A DNA stretch of 64,000 nt from Janibacter limosus NBRC 16128. Its GTDB lineage: Bacteria; Actinomycetota; Actinomycetes; Actinomycetales; Dermatophilaceae. Positions within the stretch are counted from its first letter, which is position 1. Each line of letters opens with the position of its first letter. This document shows positions 18,413 through 26,627 of this stretch, piece by piece. The DNA lies in contig NZ_BCSS01000016.1 in assembly GCF_001570985.1 (NCBI RefSeq), positions 1 through 64,000 of the forward strand, read 5' to 3'. The notes beneath the pieces were generated by a model that saw only the letters and a program-made list of their open reading frames with translations, had not been told where the DNA came from and made no database searches. The position numbers and the translations under genes were made by a program.

Positions 18413-21112
18413 TCAGCGGCTCCGCCCACGGTTGCGCTCGGTGTGCACATCACGTCGGCTCGTGCAGACCAGGTGCGCGACCATGCCGGTCCAGCCGAGC
18501 TGGTGGGAGGCACCGAGCCCGCGCCCGGTGTCGCCGTGGAAGTACTCCGAAAAGGTCGGGTGCGCCCGCCCCCACAGGTCACCGGTCGGCACATGGATCG
18601 GGTCGGCGGGACGGCGCCCGTCCTCTCCGAGCCGGAAGAGGTCGACGAGCCGGTCCTCGAGCTCGAGCGCCACCTGACGCAGCGAGATGTGCCGGCCCGA
18701 TCCCGTGGGCATCTCGACGGTGAGCTGCTCGTGGGCGTCGACCGCGTGCGTGCGCAGCGCATCGGTGAGCAGGACATTGACGGGGAACCACACGGGACCG
18801 CGCCAGTTGGAGTTGCCACCAAACATCCCGGTGTCGGACTCACCGGGGACATAGCGCAGCGACAGATCGCGTCCGTCGAGGGCCACGTGCACCCCGTCGC
18901 GGTGGCCGGCCGACAGGCTGCGCAACCCGTGGGGTGAGAGGAACTCCCCTTCGTCCAGCAGCCGGGTGAGCAGTCGCTGCAGCCGCTCCGGGTCGACGAG
19001 GGCCAGGGTCGTGTCCTGCTCCTCACCCCGGCTCACCTGCAGGAGCGCGTCGGTGAGGTCGGGGCGGTGCCTGCGCAGCCATGCCAGGCGAGCGGTGAAG
19101 TCGGTCAGCTCCCGAGGCACCCAGTCCGGCTCGTTGGCCACGGCCATGATCGGCAGCAGCCCGACCATCGAGCGCACCCGGATGGGGGTGGCGCCGCCGC
19201 CCGCGTCGACCACCACGTCGTAGAAGAAGCCGTCCTGCTCGTCCCACAGGTGCACGTCATCGGTCCCGAAGTGCTCCACAGCCTCGGCGATGTGCAGGAA
19301 GTGCTCGAGGAACTTGGTCGCGACCTCGTCCCACGCATGGTCGGAGCGGGCCAGCTCCCACGCGATGCGCAGCATGTTGAGGCAGAAGAAGGCCATCCAG
19401 CTCGTCGCATCGGACTGCTCGAGCCGCTGCCCGTCCGGCAGCGGCTCCGACCGGTCGAAGGGCCCGATGTTGTCCATCCCGAGGAAGCCGCCCTCGAAGA
19501 GGTAGGACCCGTCGGAGTCCTTGCGGCCCACCCACCAGCCGAAGTTGAGGGCCAGCTTGGTGAAGATCCGTACGAGGAATCCCGGGTCGTGGGCTCCCTC
19601 GAGGGCGTAGACCTGCCAGGCCGCCCAGGCGTGGACGGGCGGGTTGACGTCGGAGAAGTTCCACTCGTAGGCGGCCATCTGTCCGTTGGGGTGCATCGCC
19701 CACTCGCGGCACAGCAGGACAAGCTGCTCCTTGGCGAAGGCCGGGTCCATGTGCGCCATCCCCACCGCGTGGAAGGCGGAGTCCCAGGTCGCGAACCACG
19801 GGTACTCCCACTCGTCCGGCATCGAGATGACATCGGCGAGCGCGAGGTGGGTCCAGTCGGTGTTGCGGCCCTGCGGCTGCGGTGCCCGCCGACTCTCCGG
19901 CGCGGGCGGCTGTGCGGGATCGCCCTCGAGCCACTCGCGCACGTCGTAGCGATAGACCTGCTTGCACCAGTTGAGCCCCGCGAAGGCCCGCCGCGCGATG
20001 AAGCGGTCCTCCTCGCCGGCGTGCTCCGGGATCACCGCGGCGTAGAACTCGTCGGCCTCGCTGCGGCGGCTCGCGATGATCTCGTCCACATCGGCGAAGG
20101 GTGCGGGGGCGCCCCCTTCGTCCTCGGTCACCTGCACGAGCCGCAGGCGCACCCGCACGCTCTCCCCCGGCGCGACGGCGTCGTAGTGGTAGCGCAGGGC
20201 AGCCTTGGTCGCGCGGTGCTGCGGCGGCGCGAGCAGCGACCGGTCGCCGTGGACGATCGCCGCGTCGACCGCATCCTTGGGGTGCGGTGACGCGTCGTCG
20301 CCGGCAGAACCGAAGGTGGCAGCCTCGTTGGTCTCGTTGTCGCACAGCAGGATCTCGGGGCTGCCCTCGGCGTGCAGGACGTAGCGGCCGAGCCAGCCGT
20401 GCTCGAGGACCAGGCGGGTCCCCCCTTCGTCCTGCGCAGTGATCGAGGGGCGCCGGTCGTCCCGGCCCCAGGACCAGGTGTTGCGGAACCACACCTGCGG
20501 GAGCAGGTCGAGCGGCGCGGGGTCGGGGCCGTGGTTGGTCGCCTCGATCTCGATGACGACATCGCGCTCGCTCGCCTTGGCGTGCCGGGTGACGATGTCG
20601 AAGAAGCGGTCCTGCTCGAGCACCCCGGTGTCGCTCAGCTCGTACTCGTCGTCCCCGTGACCGCGCTCGGCGTTGCGGGCGATGAGGTCCGCGTAGGGGA
20701 AGGCGGCCTGCGGGTAGCGGTAGAGATACTCGCCGAAGGAGTGGGTCGGGGTGGCGTCCAGATGCCACCAGTACTCCTTGGCGTCCTCGCCGTGGTTGCC
20801 CTGCGGCCCGCTCAGACCGAAGAGGCGCTCCTTGAGCCGGTCGTCACGGCCGTTCCACATCGCCGTGGCGACGTTGAGGAAGCCGTAGCGGTCGGTGAGC
20901 CCGGCGATGCCGTCCTCGCCCCAGCGGTAGGCCCGGGTGTGGGCCTGGTCGAAGGGGAAGTGGGCCCAGGCCTCCCCGTCGGGGCTGTAGTCCTCGCGGA
21001 CGGTCCCCCACTGGCGGCCGGCGACATAGGGACCCCACAGGCGCCACGCGTCATCGGTGCCGGGCGCCTCGGCGAGTCGCTGGTGCTCTGCGGTCGGCTG
21101 CGCGTCGCTCAC
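18413..21112 (-). CDS. GH63-like glycoside hydrolase (MGH1-type glucosidase)
   Basis: An 899-residue soluble protein without signal peptide. The N-terminal half is a beta-sandwich region ([38 protein letters not shown]). The C-terminal half is an (alpha/alpha)6 barrel with [39 protein letters not shown] and [11 protein letters not shown], the conserved acid-bearing segments of the GH63/MGH1 group. Bacterial relatives act on alpha-glucosides such as glucosylglycerate or mannosylglycerate; the cytosolic location fits a compatible-solute role, but the substrate is not proven. The start is the GTG at 21110-21112. Its neighbours do not suggest a pathway. Confidence 0.88.
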   Translation of the reverse strand: MSDAQPTAEHQRLAEAPGTDDAWRLWGPYVAGRQWGTVREDYSPDGEAWAHFPFDQAHTRAYRWGEDGIAGLTDRYGFLNVATAMWNGRDDRLKERLFGLSGPQGNHGEDAKEYWWHLDATPTHSFGEYLYRYPQAAFPYADLIARNAERGHGDDEYELSDTGVLEQDRFFDIVTRHAKASERDVVIEIEATNHGPDPAPLDLLPQVWFRNTWSWGRDDRRPSITAQDEGGTRLVLEHGWLGRYVLHAEGSPEILLCDNETNEAATFGSAGDDASPHPKDAVDAAIVHGDRSLLAPPQHRATKAALRYHYDAVAPGESVRVRLRLVQVTEDEGGAPAPFADVDEIIASRRSEADEFYAAVIPEHAGEEDRFIARRAFAGLNWCKQVYRYDVREWLEGDPAQPPAPESRRAPQPQGRNTDWTHLALADVISMPDEWEYPWFATWDSAFHAVGMAHMDPAFAKEQLVLLCREWAMHPNGQMAAYEWNFSDVNPPVHAWAAWQVYALEGAHDPGFLVRIFTKLALNFGWWVGRKDSDGSYLFEGGFLGMDNIGPFDRSEPLPDGQRLEQSDATSWMAFFCLNMLRIAWELARSDHAWDEVATKFLEHFLHIAEAVEHFGTDDVHLWDEQDGFFYDVVVDAGGGATPIRVRSMVGLLPIMAVANEPDWVPRELTDFTARLAWLRRHRPDLTDALLQVSRGEEQDTTLALVDPERLQRLLTRLLDEGEFLSPHGLRSLSAGHRDGVHVALDGRDLSLRYVPGESDTGMFGGNSNWRGPVWFPVNVLLTDALRTHAVDAHEQLTVEMPTGSGRHISLRQVALELEDRLVDLFRLGEDGRRPADPIHVPTGDLWGRAHPTFSEYFHGDTGRGLGASHQLGWTGMVAHLVCTSRRDVHTERNRGRSR

Positions 21113-21151
21113 GGGACCACGGTGCCACAGCCGCCGGGATCGTGGACGGGA

Positions 21152-21826
21152 TCAGCCGGTGAGCGGGCGCAGGCGGTAGCCGACGCCGCGCACGGTGAGG
21201 ATCCGGTCGGCCCCGATCTTGGACCGCAGGCTGCGCACGAAGACGTCGACGACATTGGACCCGGGGTCGAAGTCCATGTCCCACACCATGCCGAGCAGCT
21301 GCTCGCGGGAGAGGACCTGGTCGGCATGCTCGACGAAGGCCACCAGCAGGGCGAACTCACGGGCAGTGAGCTCGATCTCGCGGTCGACCACGCGCACCGT
21401 GCGCCGGCGGATGTCCAGGCTGAGGTCACCCGCGGTGAGGCCGGCGTCGTCGGCGGGCGCGGCGCCCCCTTCGCGCAGACGCAGGCGCACCCGCGCGAGC
21501 AGCTCGGCGAACTGGAAGGGCTTGGTCATGTAGTCGTTGGCCCCGCCCTCGAGACCGGAGACGGTGTCGTCGATCCCGTCCCGGGCCGTGAGGATGATGA
21601 CCGGGATGTCGACGCCGTCGCCACGCAGGCGCCGCAGCACCTCGAAGCCGTCGAGCCCGGGCAGGCCGACGTCGAGCACGAGCAGGTCGAAGGCACCCGT
21701 GCCGGCCAGCGCCCAGGCTTGGCGGCCGTCCTCCGTGATCGTCGTGCGATATCCGTTGGCCCGCAGCCCCTTGTCGATGAAGCTCGAGATCTCCGTGTGG
21801 TCCTCGGCGATGAGGATGCTGCTCAT
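21152..21826 (-). CDS. OmpR/PhoB-family response regulator
   Basis: A 224-residue two-domain regulator. The receiver has AEDHTEIS, the phosphoacceptor in LLVLDVGLPGLDG, TARDG and TKPF. The winged-helix DNA-binding domain has LTAREFALLVAFVEHADQVLS and ends VRGVGYRLRP. Its ATG overlaps the kinase stop as ATGA, with a GGAGG just upstream. Such regulators bind tandem 11-bp direct repeats; a candidate array lies just upstream of the first gene of this operon (23,747-23,777). Confidence 0.96.
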   Translation of the reverse strand: MSSILIAEDHTEISSFIDKGLRANGYRTTITEDGRQAWALAGTGAFDLLVLDVGLPGLDGFEVLRRLRGDGVDIPVIILTARDGIDDTVSGLEGGANDYMTKPFQFAELLARVRLRLREGGAAPADDAGLTAGDLSLDIRRRTVRVVDREIELTAREFALLVAFVEHADQVLSREQLLGMVWDMDFDPGSNVVDVFVRSLRSKIGADRILTVRGVGYRLRPLTG

Positions 21827-23319
21827 GGTGCCTCCTGCTCGTCCGGCGCTCGGCCGGTGTCCTCCGCGACGGGGACGACAATGGTGAAGACGGCGCCCTG
21901 ACCGGGGCGTCCGCCGACGTCGACGCGACCGCCGTGTCCCTCGGCGATCGCCCGCACGATGGCCAGGCCGAGGCCCGCTCCGCTGTGGCGCCGACCGTCG
22001 GGCAGGTCGCCGTGCGCGAAGCGCTGGAAGATCTGCTCACGGTCGGACTCAGGGACACCCGGTCCGGTGTCCTGGATCGAGATGGTCAGCGCCCGCCCGA
22101 GGACGGGGTCCTCGACGAGGTCGGAGGAGAGCGTGATGGCGTCCCCGTCGGCGGTGTGCTGCACCGCGTTCTGCGCGAGCTGGAGCACGGCCTGGGTGAT
22201 CCGCTGGGTGTCCAGCCGGGCCGTACCCTCGGCCACCTGGCTCACCCCCCAGCGTCGATCGGCCAGCGCGGAGATCTTGGCGTCGAGCGAGACGGTCAGC
22301 ATCGACAGGTCGACCTCGTCGGTCGGGCGGATGAAGTCGGGACGCTCGGACGTGGCCAGGGCGAGCAGGTCCGTGACGATCCGTCCCATGCGGTCCAGCT
22401 CCTGGGTGACGATCCGCAGGGTGACCGCGCGCGACTCCGGGTCGTCATCCATCAGCTCGAGGTGGCCACGGATCACGGTGATCGGTGTGCGCAGCTCGTG
22501 CCCGGCGTCGTCGACGAAGCGCTGCTCCGCGCGGAAGGCCTCCTCGAGCCGGTCGAGCATCCGGTTGAAGGTCGAGGCCAGCCCGGACACGTCGTCGTCG
22601 CCGACGTCGATGCGTCGAGTGAGGTCCTGCTCGGTGATCTCCTCGGCCGCGGTCTGGACCAGTCGCACCGGCCACAGCAGGCGACCGGCGACGAGCCACG
22701 AGACGACGCCGGCAAAGAGCAGCGCGACGAGCGAGACGAGGGCCAGCGTGCGCACGATGCGATCGGCCTCGGCACGATCAGCATCGGTGAACACTGCCAC
22801 GAGGAGCATCGCGTCGTCACCGCCCTCGACGTCGACGACCGTGCGGGCCCAGCGCATCTCACCGGCAGCGGTGTCCGTCGTACCGGACGTCGATCGCTCC
22901 GCCGCTCGCAGCAGGGCGGAGTCGCGGGTCAGGTCGTACTCCTCGACCGAGGGAGCGCCCGGTCCGTGGGAGATGGTCACCACCCCCTCCTGACCGACAT
23001 AGCCGACGATCACCTCGCCGTGGCTCGGGCTCTGCCGTGACAGGTAGACCTCGAGCAGTCGGTCAGCGGTGGTGAAGGGCCGGGAGGTCTCCGGGTCCAC
23101 GCCCTCCTGGGTGAAGGTGCGAAACTCCTCGATCTCCTGGGTCACGGCAGCGTTGGCCCGCTCACCCACCGACAGGTGCAGGCTCTCCCGCACGACGATG
23201 ACGACGCTCAGCAGGCTGACGCACAGGACGAGCAGCATCCAGCCGACGATGGTGTCGCGGGCCAGCCGCGGACGCGAACGACGTGCCCGGCCGGGGGCGG
23301 GGGCGGGCTCAGTCGTCAT
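21823..23319 (-). CDS. Sensor histidine kinase (HAMP, HisKA, HATPase)
   Basis: A 498-residue kinase of the classical type. A first helix near residues 25-47 (GWMLLVLCVSLLSVVIVV) is followed by an external sensor of about 130 residues and a second helix (LALVSLVALLFAGVVSWLVAG). The HAMP domain comes next (RLLWPVRLVQTAAEEI), then HisKA with the histidine in DDAGHELRTPITVIRG, and HATPase with DTGPGVPE and GAGLGLAIV. The ATG at 23317-23319 lies inside the end of the upstream poly-Asp gene, overlapping it by 11 bases; an ATG three codons earlier is possible. It is the kinase of the regulator encoded downstream. Confidence 0.95.
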   Translation of the reverse strand: MTTEPAPAPGRARRSRPRLARDTIVGWMLLVLCVSLLSVVIVVRESLHLSVGERANAAVTQEIEEFRTFTQEGVDPETSRPFTTADRLLEVYLSRQSPSHGEVIVGYVGQEGVVTISHGPGAPSVEEYDLTRDSALLRAAERSTSGTTDTAAGEMRWARTVVDVEGGDDAMLLVAVFTDADRAEADRIVRTLALVSLVALLFAGVVSWLVAGRLLWPVRLVQTAAEEITEQDLTRRIDVGDDDVSGLASTFNRMLDRLEEAFRAEQRFVDDAGHELRTPITVIRGHLELMDDDPESRAVTLRIVTQELDRMGRIVTDLLALATSERPDFIRPTDEVDLSMLTVSLDAKISALADRRWGVSQVAEGTARLDTQRITQAVLQLAQNAVQHTADGDAITLSSDLVEDPVLGRALTISIQDTGPGVPESDREQIFQRFAHGDLPDGRRHSGAGLGLAIVRAIAEGHGGRVDVGGRPGQGAVFTIVVPVAEDTGRAPDEQEAP

Positions 23320-23728
23320 CCCACTCATCGTCGTCGTCCGCCTCGTCGTCGTCATCATCATCGTCGTCGTCACCGTACGAGGGTGCCGGCGCCTGGGTGC
23401 GGGAGGTCCAGGTCGGCGTGCGAGTCGGGGTCGACGTCGAGCGCGGCGCGGAGGTCCGTGACCTCGTGGACGTCGAGGACTTCGTCGTCGACGTGGTCTT
23501 GGAGGTGGTCTTCGGGGTCGTCTTCGAGGAGGTGGGCGCAGACGACGTCGAGGTCGGGCGCGGTGTCGTGGTCTCGCTCGTCAGCTGGATCGGTCGCTCC
23601 TCGACGGGCGGCGGGTCCGACGGCGCCGCCGCGACCCGGAACCCGAGGAGGACGAGCAAGGGCACGCAGAGCATGACCGCGAGGAGCATCCCGTCGCGAC
23701 CGATGCGACGGCGTGGGCTGGGCTTCAT
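23309..23728 (-). CDS. Small membrane-anchored protein with Ser/Thr-rich stalk and poly-Asp tail
   Basis: A 139-residue protein of no recognised family. A basic N-terminus (MKPSPRRRIGRDG) precedes one hydrophobic helix at about 13-33. An extracellular stalk rich in Thr, Ser, Pro and Lys follows, and the C-terminus is a run of aspartates with a few Glu, Ala and Trp, at about 118-139. Topology would put the acidic tail outside the cell, where it could bind Ca2+, Mg2+ or cationic peptides. It is the first gene of the two-component operon and overlaps the kinase start, so it may present a ligand to the sensor or be the regulated target. The acidic tail is encoded by a GAC/GAT triplet repeat that could change length. 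An in-frame GTG three codons earlier is possible. Confidence 0.72.
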   Translation of the reverse strand: MKPSPRRRIGRDGMLLAVMLCVPLLVLLGFRVAAAPSDPPPVEERPIQLTSETTTPRPTSTSSAPTSSKTTPKTTSKTTSTTKSSTSTRSRTSAPRSTSTPTRTPTWTSRTQAPAPSYGDDDDDDDDDEADDDDEWDDD

Positions 23729-23746
23729 GGCCGTCACCCTAGGCAG

Positions 23747-23777
23747 GTGGGATGAGCCCTGCGTGAGCGTGGGATGA
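23747..23777 (-). promoter_or_regulatory. Tandem direct repeats, candidate OmpR-type regulator box
   Basis: On the minus strand TCATCCCAC occurs at 23769-23777 and again at 23747-23755, exactly 22 bases apart, with a weaker TCACGCAGG between them at the 11-base phase. Three head-to-tail 11-base units are the usual layout for OmpR/PhoP-type dimers. The array ends 18 bases before the start codon of the poly-Asp gene, which is close and more typical of repression or of a leaderless transcript. The first unit also lies inside a hairpin, GGATGAAGA-GA-TCTTCATCC (23772-23791), which may instead end the uracil permease transcript. Confidence 0.45.
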
Positions 23778-23798
23778 AGAGATCTTCATCCTGGCTGG

Positions 23799-25118
23799 TC
23801 AGTCGGTCGGCGTGAGCGGATCGGGCACGGCCCGGGTCACGAGGTTGATGCTCCGCATGAGGTGGAAGCCGACGAGCGCGGCGACCGTGCCGAGGGCGAT
23901 GCCGGCGAACTGCAGGTCACCGATCTGCCACGTGAAGTCGGCGACGCCGATGATCAGGGCGACAGCGGCCGTCATCAGGTTGATCGGGTTGCCGAAGTCG
24001 ACCCTGGCCTCCACCCAGATCTTGGCGCCCAGCAGGCCGATCATCCCGTACAGGACGACTCCCGCCCCGCCGAGCACGCCCTGGGGGACGGTCGCGATCG
24101 CCTCGCCGAACTTGGGCGAGAAGGACAGCAGGAGGGCGACGACCGCCGCGACCCAGTAGGCCGCCGTCGAGTAGACGCGGGTGGCCGCCATGACCCCGAT
24201 GTTCTCGGCGTAGGTCGTCGTGCCGGACCCGCCACCGGCCCCGGCGAGGGTCGTCGCCAGCCCGTCGGCGATGAGCGCACGCCCGGTGATCGGGTCGAGG
24301 TCCTCACCCGTCATGGAGGCGACCGATCGCACGTGCCCGACGTTTTCCGCCACGAGGACGAGGACCACCGGGATGAAGAGACCAGCGACAGCGATGTCGA
24401 AGTGGGGCGCGTGGAAGGCCGGCAGCCCGACCCAGTCGGCCGCCTGCACCTTGGCGAAGTCGACCTCGCCACGCAGCACCGCCGTGAGGTACCCGGCCGC
24501 GACGCCGACGAGGATCGCGATGCGGGAGAAGAGGGTCTGCGTCGCGACGGTGACCAGCAGGATGACCGCGACGGTCACCAGGGCGGTGACGGGCGAGACG
24601 ATGAAGTTGGTCTTGGCACTCGGTGCGAGGTTGAGTCCGATGAGCGCGACGATCGCACCCGTGACCGTCGGCGGCATGATCGCGCGCAGCCAGCGGTCAC
24701 CGGCGAGCTGTACGACGACGCCGAGCAGCGCCAGCGCGATGCCCGCCATGACGACACCACCGAGCGCGGTCGGCATGTCGTGGCTCGTCGAGGCAGCCGC
24801 GAGCGGCGCGATGAAGGCGAAGGAGCTGCCGAGATAGCTCGGGACCCGCCCTGCCGTGATGAGCAGGAAGAGCATCGTGCCGACGCCGCTGAAGAAGAGG
24901 GTCGTCGCGGGCGGCAGCCCGGTGATGAGCGGGACGAGGAAGGTCGCGCCGAACATCGCGACGACGTGCTGTGCCCCGAGACCGATCGTCCGCGGCCACG
25001 ACAGCCGCTCCCCCGGGGTGACGACCTCGCCGGGCAGGACCTCGCGGCCGTCGCCGTGCAGGCGCCACCCCAGGCCGAAGGGGGGTCGGGTCTCGGTGTC
25101 CTGATCGGTCTGGGTCAT
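23799..25118 (-). CDS. Uracil/xanthine permease (NCS2/NAT family)
   Basis: A 439-residue membrane protein with about 14 hydrophobic segments. The NAT signature region reads TTTYAENIGVMAATRVYS, closest to UraA-type uracil permeases, and the substrate-binding acidic residue is present in LVAENVGHV. The N-terminal segment LSWPRTIGLGAQHVVAMFGAT is typical of the family. It should be a proton symporter for uracil or xanthine in the inner membrane. It is probably transcribed alone or with the small unknown gene upstream. No pyrimidine salvage genes adjoin it. Confidence 0.93.
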   Translation of the reverse strand: MTQTDQDTETRPPFGLGWRLHGDGREVLPGEVVTPGERLSWPRTIGLGAQHVVAMFGATFLVPLITGLPPATTLFFSGVGTMLFLLITAGRVPSYLGSSFAFIAPLAAASTSHDMPTALGGVVMAGIALALLGVVVQLAGDRWLRAIMPPTVTGAIVALIGLNLAPSAKTNFIVSPVTALVTVAVILLVTVATQTLFSRIAILVGVAAGYLTAVLRGEVDFAKVQAADWVGLPAFHAPHFDIAVAGLFIPVVLVLVAENVGHVRSVASMTGEDLDPITGRALIADGLATTLAGAGGGSGTTTYAENIGVMAATRVYSTAAYWVAAVVALLLSFSPKFGEAIATVPQGVLGGAGVVLYGMIGLLGAKIWVEARVDFGNPINLMTAAVALIIGVADFTWQIGDLQFAGIALGTVAALVGFHLMRSINLVTRAVPDPLTPTD

Positions 25119-25133
25119 GCGCCGAATGCTAGG

Positions 25134-25607
25134 TCAGCGTCGAGTGAGCTTGGACCACAGCCACGGTGTGCGCGAAGGCAGCTCGACCGGGTCGTCCGCC
25201 GGCAGGCCCTCGTCGAGGTCGTCGAAGAGCAGCGCGTGCCCGGGAACCTCGCCGGACAGGGTCCTCGGGTCGACGCTCTCGGCCGCGGCACGAGCGAGCA
25301 CGTCGTCCCGACGGCCGGGATCGCTGATCGTGTCGTAGAGGAGCACCCGTGTGCCCAGGAGCGCGGTGAGCGCGGTCAGGCGCCTCGACGAGATGCTGGC
25401 CAGCCCCGTGCTGACGGCGAGGGTCCATCGACCGTCGACCCCGGCCACCGGAGGCAGCAGCCCGGTCCCCGACGTGGCCCCGGTGGCGTCGGGCGCCGGG
25501 ACGGTGCGGCCGCCGGTCAGCCCGAGGGCCTCCGCGACCTCGGCCTGGGAGCTGTCCAGGACCGCGAGCCAGGCCGTCGTGTCCCCGTAGGGCTCGAGGT
25601 GCGTCAC
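25134..25607 (-). CDS. Hypothetical protein, translationally coupled to a GNAT gene
   Basis: This 157-residue soluble protein was not recognised. It starts MTHLEPYGDTTAWLAVLD and contains GVDGRWTLAVSTGLASISSRR and GTRVLLYDTISDPGRRDD; the C-terminus is rich in Asp, Leu and Pro and ends WLWSKLTRR. There are no cysteines, signal peptide or membrane segment. The GTG start overlaps the stop of the upstream GNAT gene as GTGA, so the two are made together. Codon use is like that of its neighbours, which supports a real gene. Confidence 0.7.
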   Translation of the reverse strand: MTHLEPYGDTTAWLAVLDSSQAEVAEALGLTGGRTVPAPDATGATSGTGLLPPVAGVDGRWTLAVSTGLASISSRRLTALTALLGTRVLLYDTISDPGRRDDVLARAAAESVDPRTLSGEVPGHALLFDDLDEGLPADDPVELPSRTPWLWSKLTRR

Positions 25608-26590
25608 AGCGAGCGCGCCATGATCACGCCGTCCCGGTCGTCGCCGGGAGCGACCCGCACCCCACCGGGGATGCGGCCGACCTCGGTGTAGCCGTAGCGG
25701 GTGTAGAACTCGCCGAGCCCGGTACCGCCCCGGTAGTCGAGGGTCACCAGCTCGACGCCCATCTCCCGAGCGCCGCGGTGGAGACCGGCCATGAGGAGTG
25801 CGCCGTGGTTGGTGCCCCGACGCGCCGGGTCGGTCATGATCCGCTCGAGGTTGGCGGTGTGGGCGACGGTGGCTCCGGTCGCGCGCGCGACGAAGCCGAA
25901 GCCGAGGAGCTCGCCGAGGGGCGAGTTGAGCGCGACGCAGACCGTGCTGCCGTCAGCGAGCTTGGCGGCATAACCGTCGAGGACGGCCGCCACCTGTTCC
26001 TCGCTGGCACCGGGGACGAAGCCCACCGCGCCGCCCGCGTCGTTGACCTCGACCCACATCGTGAGCATCGCCTCGCGGGCCCGCGGCGGGATGCGGTCGG
26101 CGATGCGGACATAGGGGAGCTCGAGGACCTGCCACTCGTCGCCGTCGACGACGTGGTCCAGGTCCGGCACGTGCACCAGCCCCGCGGACTCCGCGACGAA
26201 GCGCGTGGCGATGTCCTCGGGGGCGACACGGATGCGCAGGGGCAGGTCGGGCAGCCACTCCAAGGAGTGCCCGACGACCAGCCGCAGCGCCTGCGCGGCC
26301 AGGTCGTCACCCCCTTCGCCCTCGACGACGCGGATGGTCACCCGGATGAAGTCGGGGTGTGACCGCAGGCCCACGAAACCGACCCGGCGTCCGTCGGCGT
26401 CCTGGACGATCCAGGCGCCGTAGCCGTGCTCGTCCCAGTGCTCGCGCCAGCCGCGCACGATCTGCGCGGGGCGGTCGGCGGAGACCGGCACGTCCATCAG
26501 CTCGGCCACGAGCTGGGCGTCGTCGTCGACGGGCGGGTGCAGGGAGATGGCGTCGGTGGTGATCGTCTGTGGTGCAGTCACGGACCCCAT
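25604..26590 (-). CDS. Tandem GNAT-family N-acetyltransferase
   Basis: A 328-residue protein with two GNAT-like domains. In the N-terminal half, WREHWDEHGYGAWIVQDADG and VGFVGLRSHPDF resemble the central strands of acetyltransferases. The C-terminal half has LLGFGFVARATGATVAHTAN and the acetyl-CoA loop (DPARRGTNHGALLMAGLHRGA), ending FYTRYGYTEVGRIPGG. The arrangement resembles mycothiol synthase-like proteins, but the substrate is unknown. The ATG at 26588-26590 is used; a GTG two codons later is possible. The gene is divergent from the helicase (37 bases between starts). Confidence 0.88.
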   Translation of the reverse strand: MGSVTAPQTITTDAISLHPPVDDDAQLVAELMDVPVSADRPAQIVRGWREHWDEHGYGAWIVQDADGRRVGFVGLRSHPDFIRVTIRVVEGEGGDDLAAQALRLVVGHSLEWLPDLPLRIRVAPEDIATRFVAESAGLVHVPDLDHVVDGDEWQVLELPYVRIADRIPPRAREAMLTMWVEVNDAGGAVGFVPGASEEQVAAVLDGYAAKLADGSTVCVALNSPLGELLGFGFVARATGATVAHTANLERIMTDPARRGTNHGALLMAGLHRGAREMGVELVTLDYRGGTGLGEFYTRYGYTEVGRIPGGVRVAPGDDRDGVIMARSL

Positions 26591-26627
26591 GGTGACACCC
26601 GGGTAACTCCGCTGGGACGATGGGCGG

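Noticed and set aside
23339-23375. Tandem triplets as a CRISPR or regulatory repeat array
   Set aside because: They are in frame and code for the acidic tail of a membrane protein; there are no spacers.
23772-23791. GGATGAAGA-GA-TCTTCATCC as a terminator of the uracil permease
   Set aside because: The loop is only two bases and there is no GC-rich lower stem. It may be a terminator, but I could not separate this from the regulator box it overlaps, so I did not list it as a terminator.
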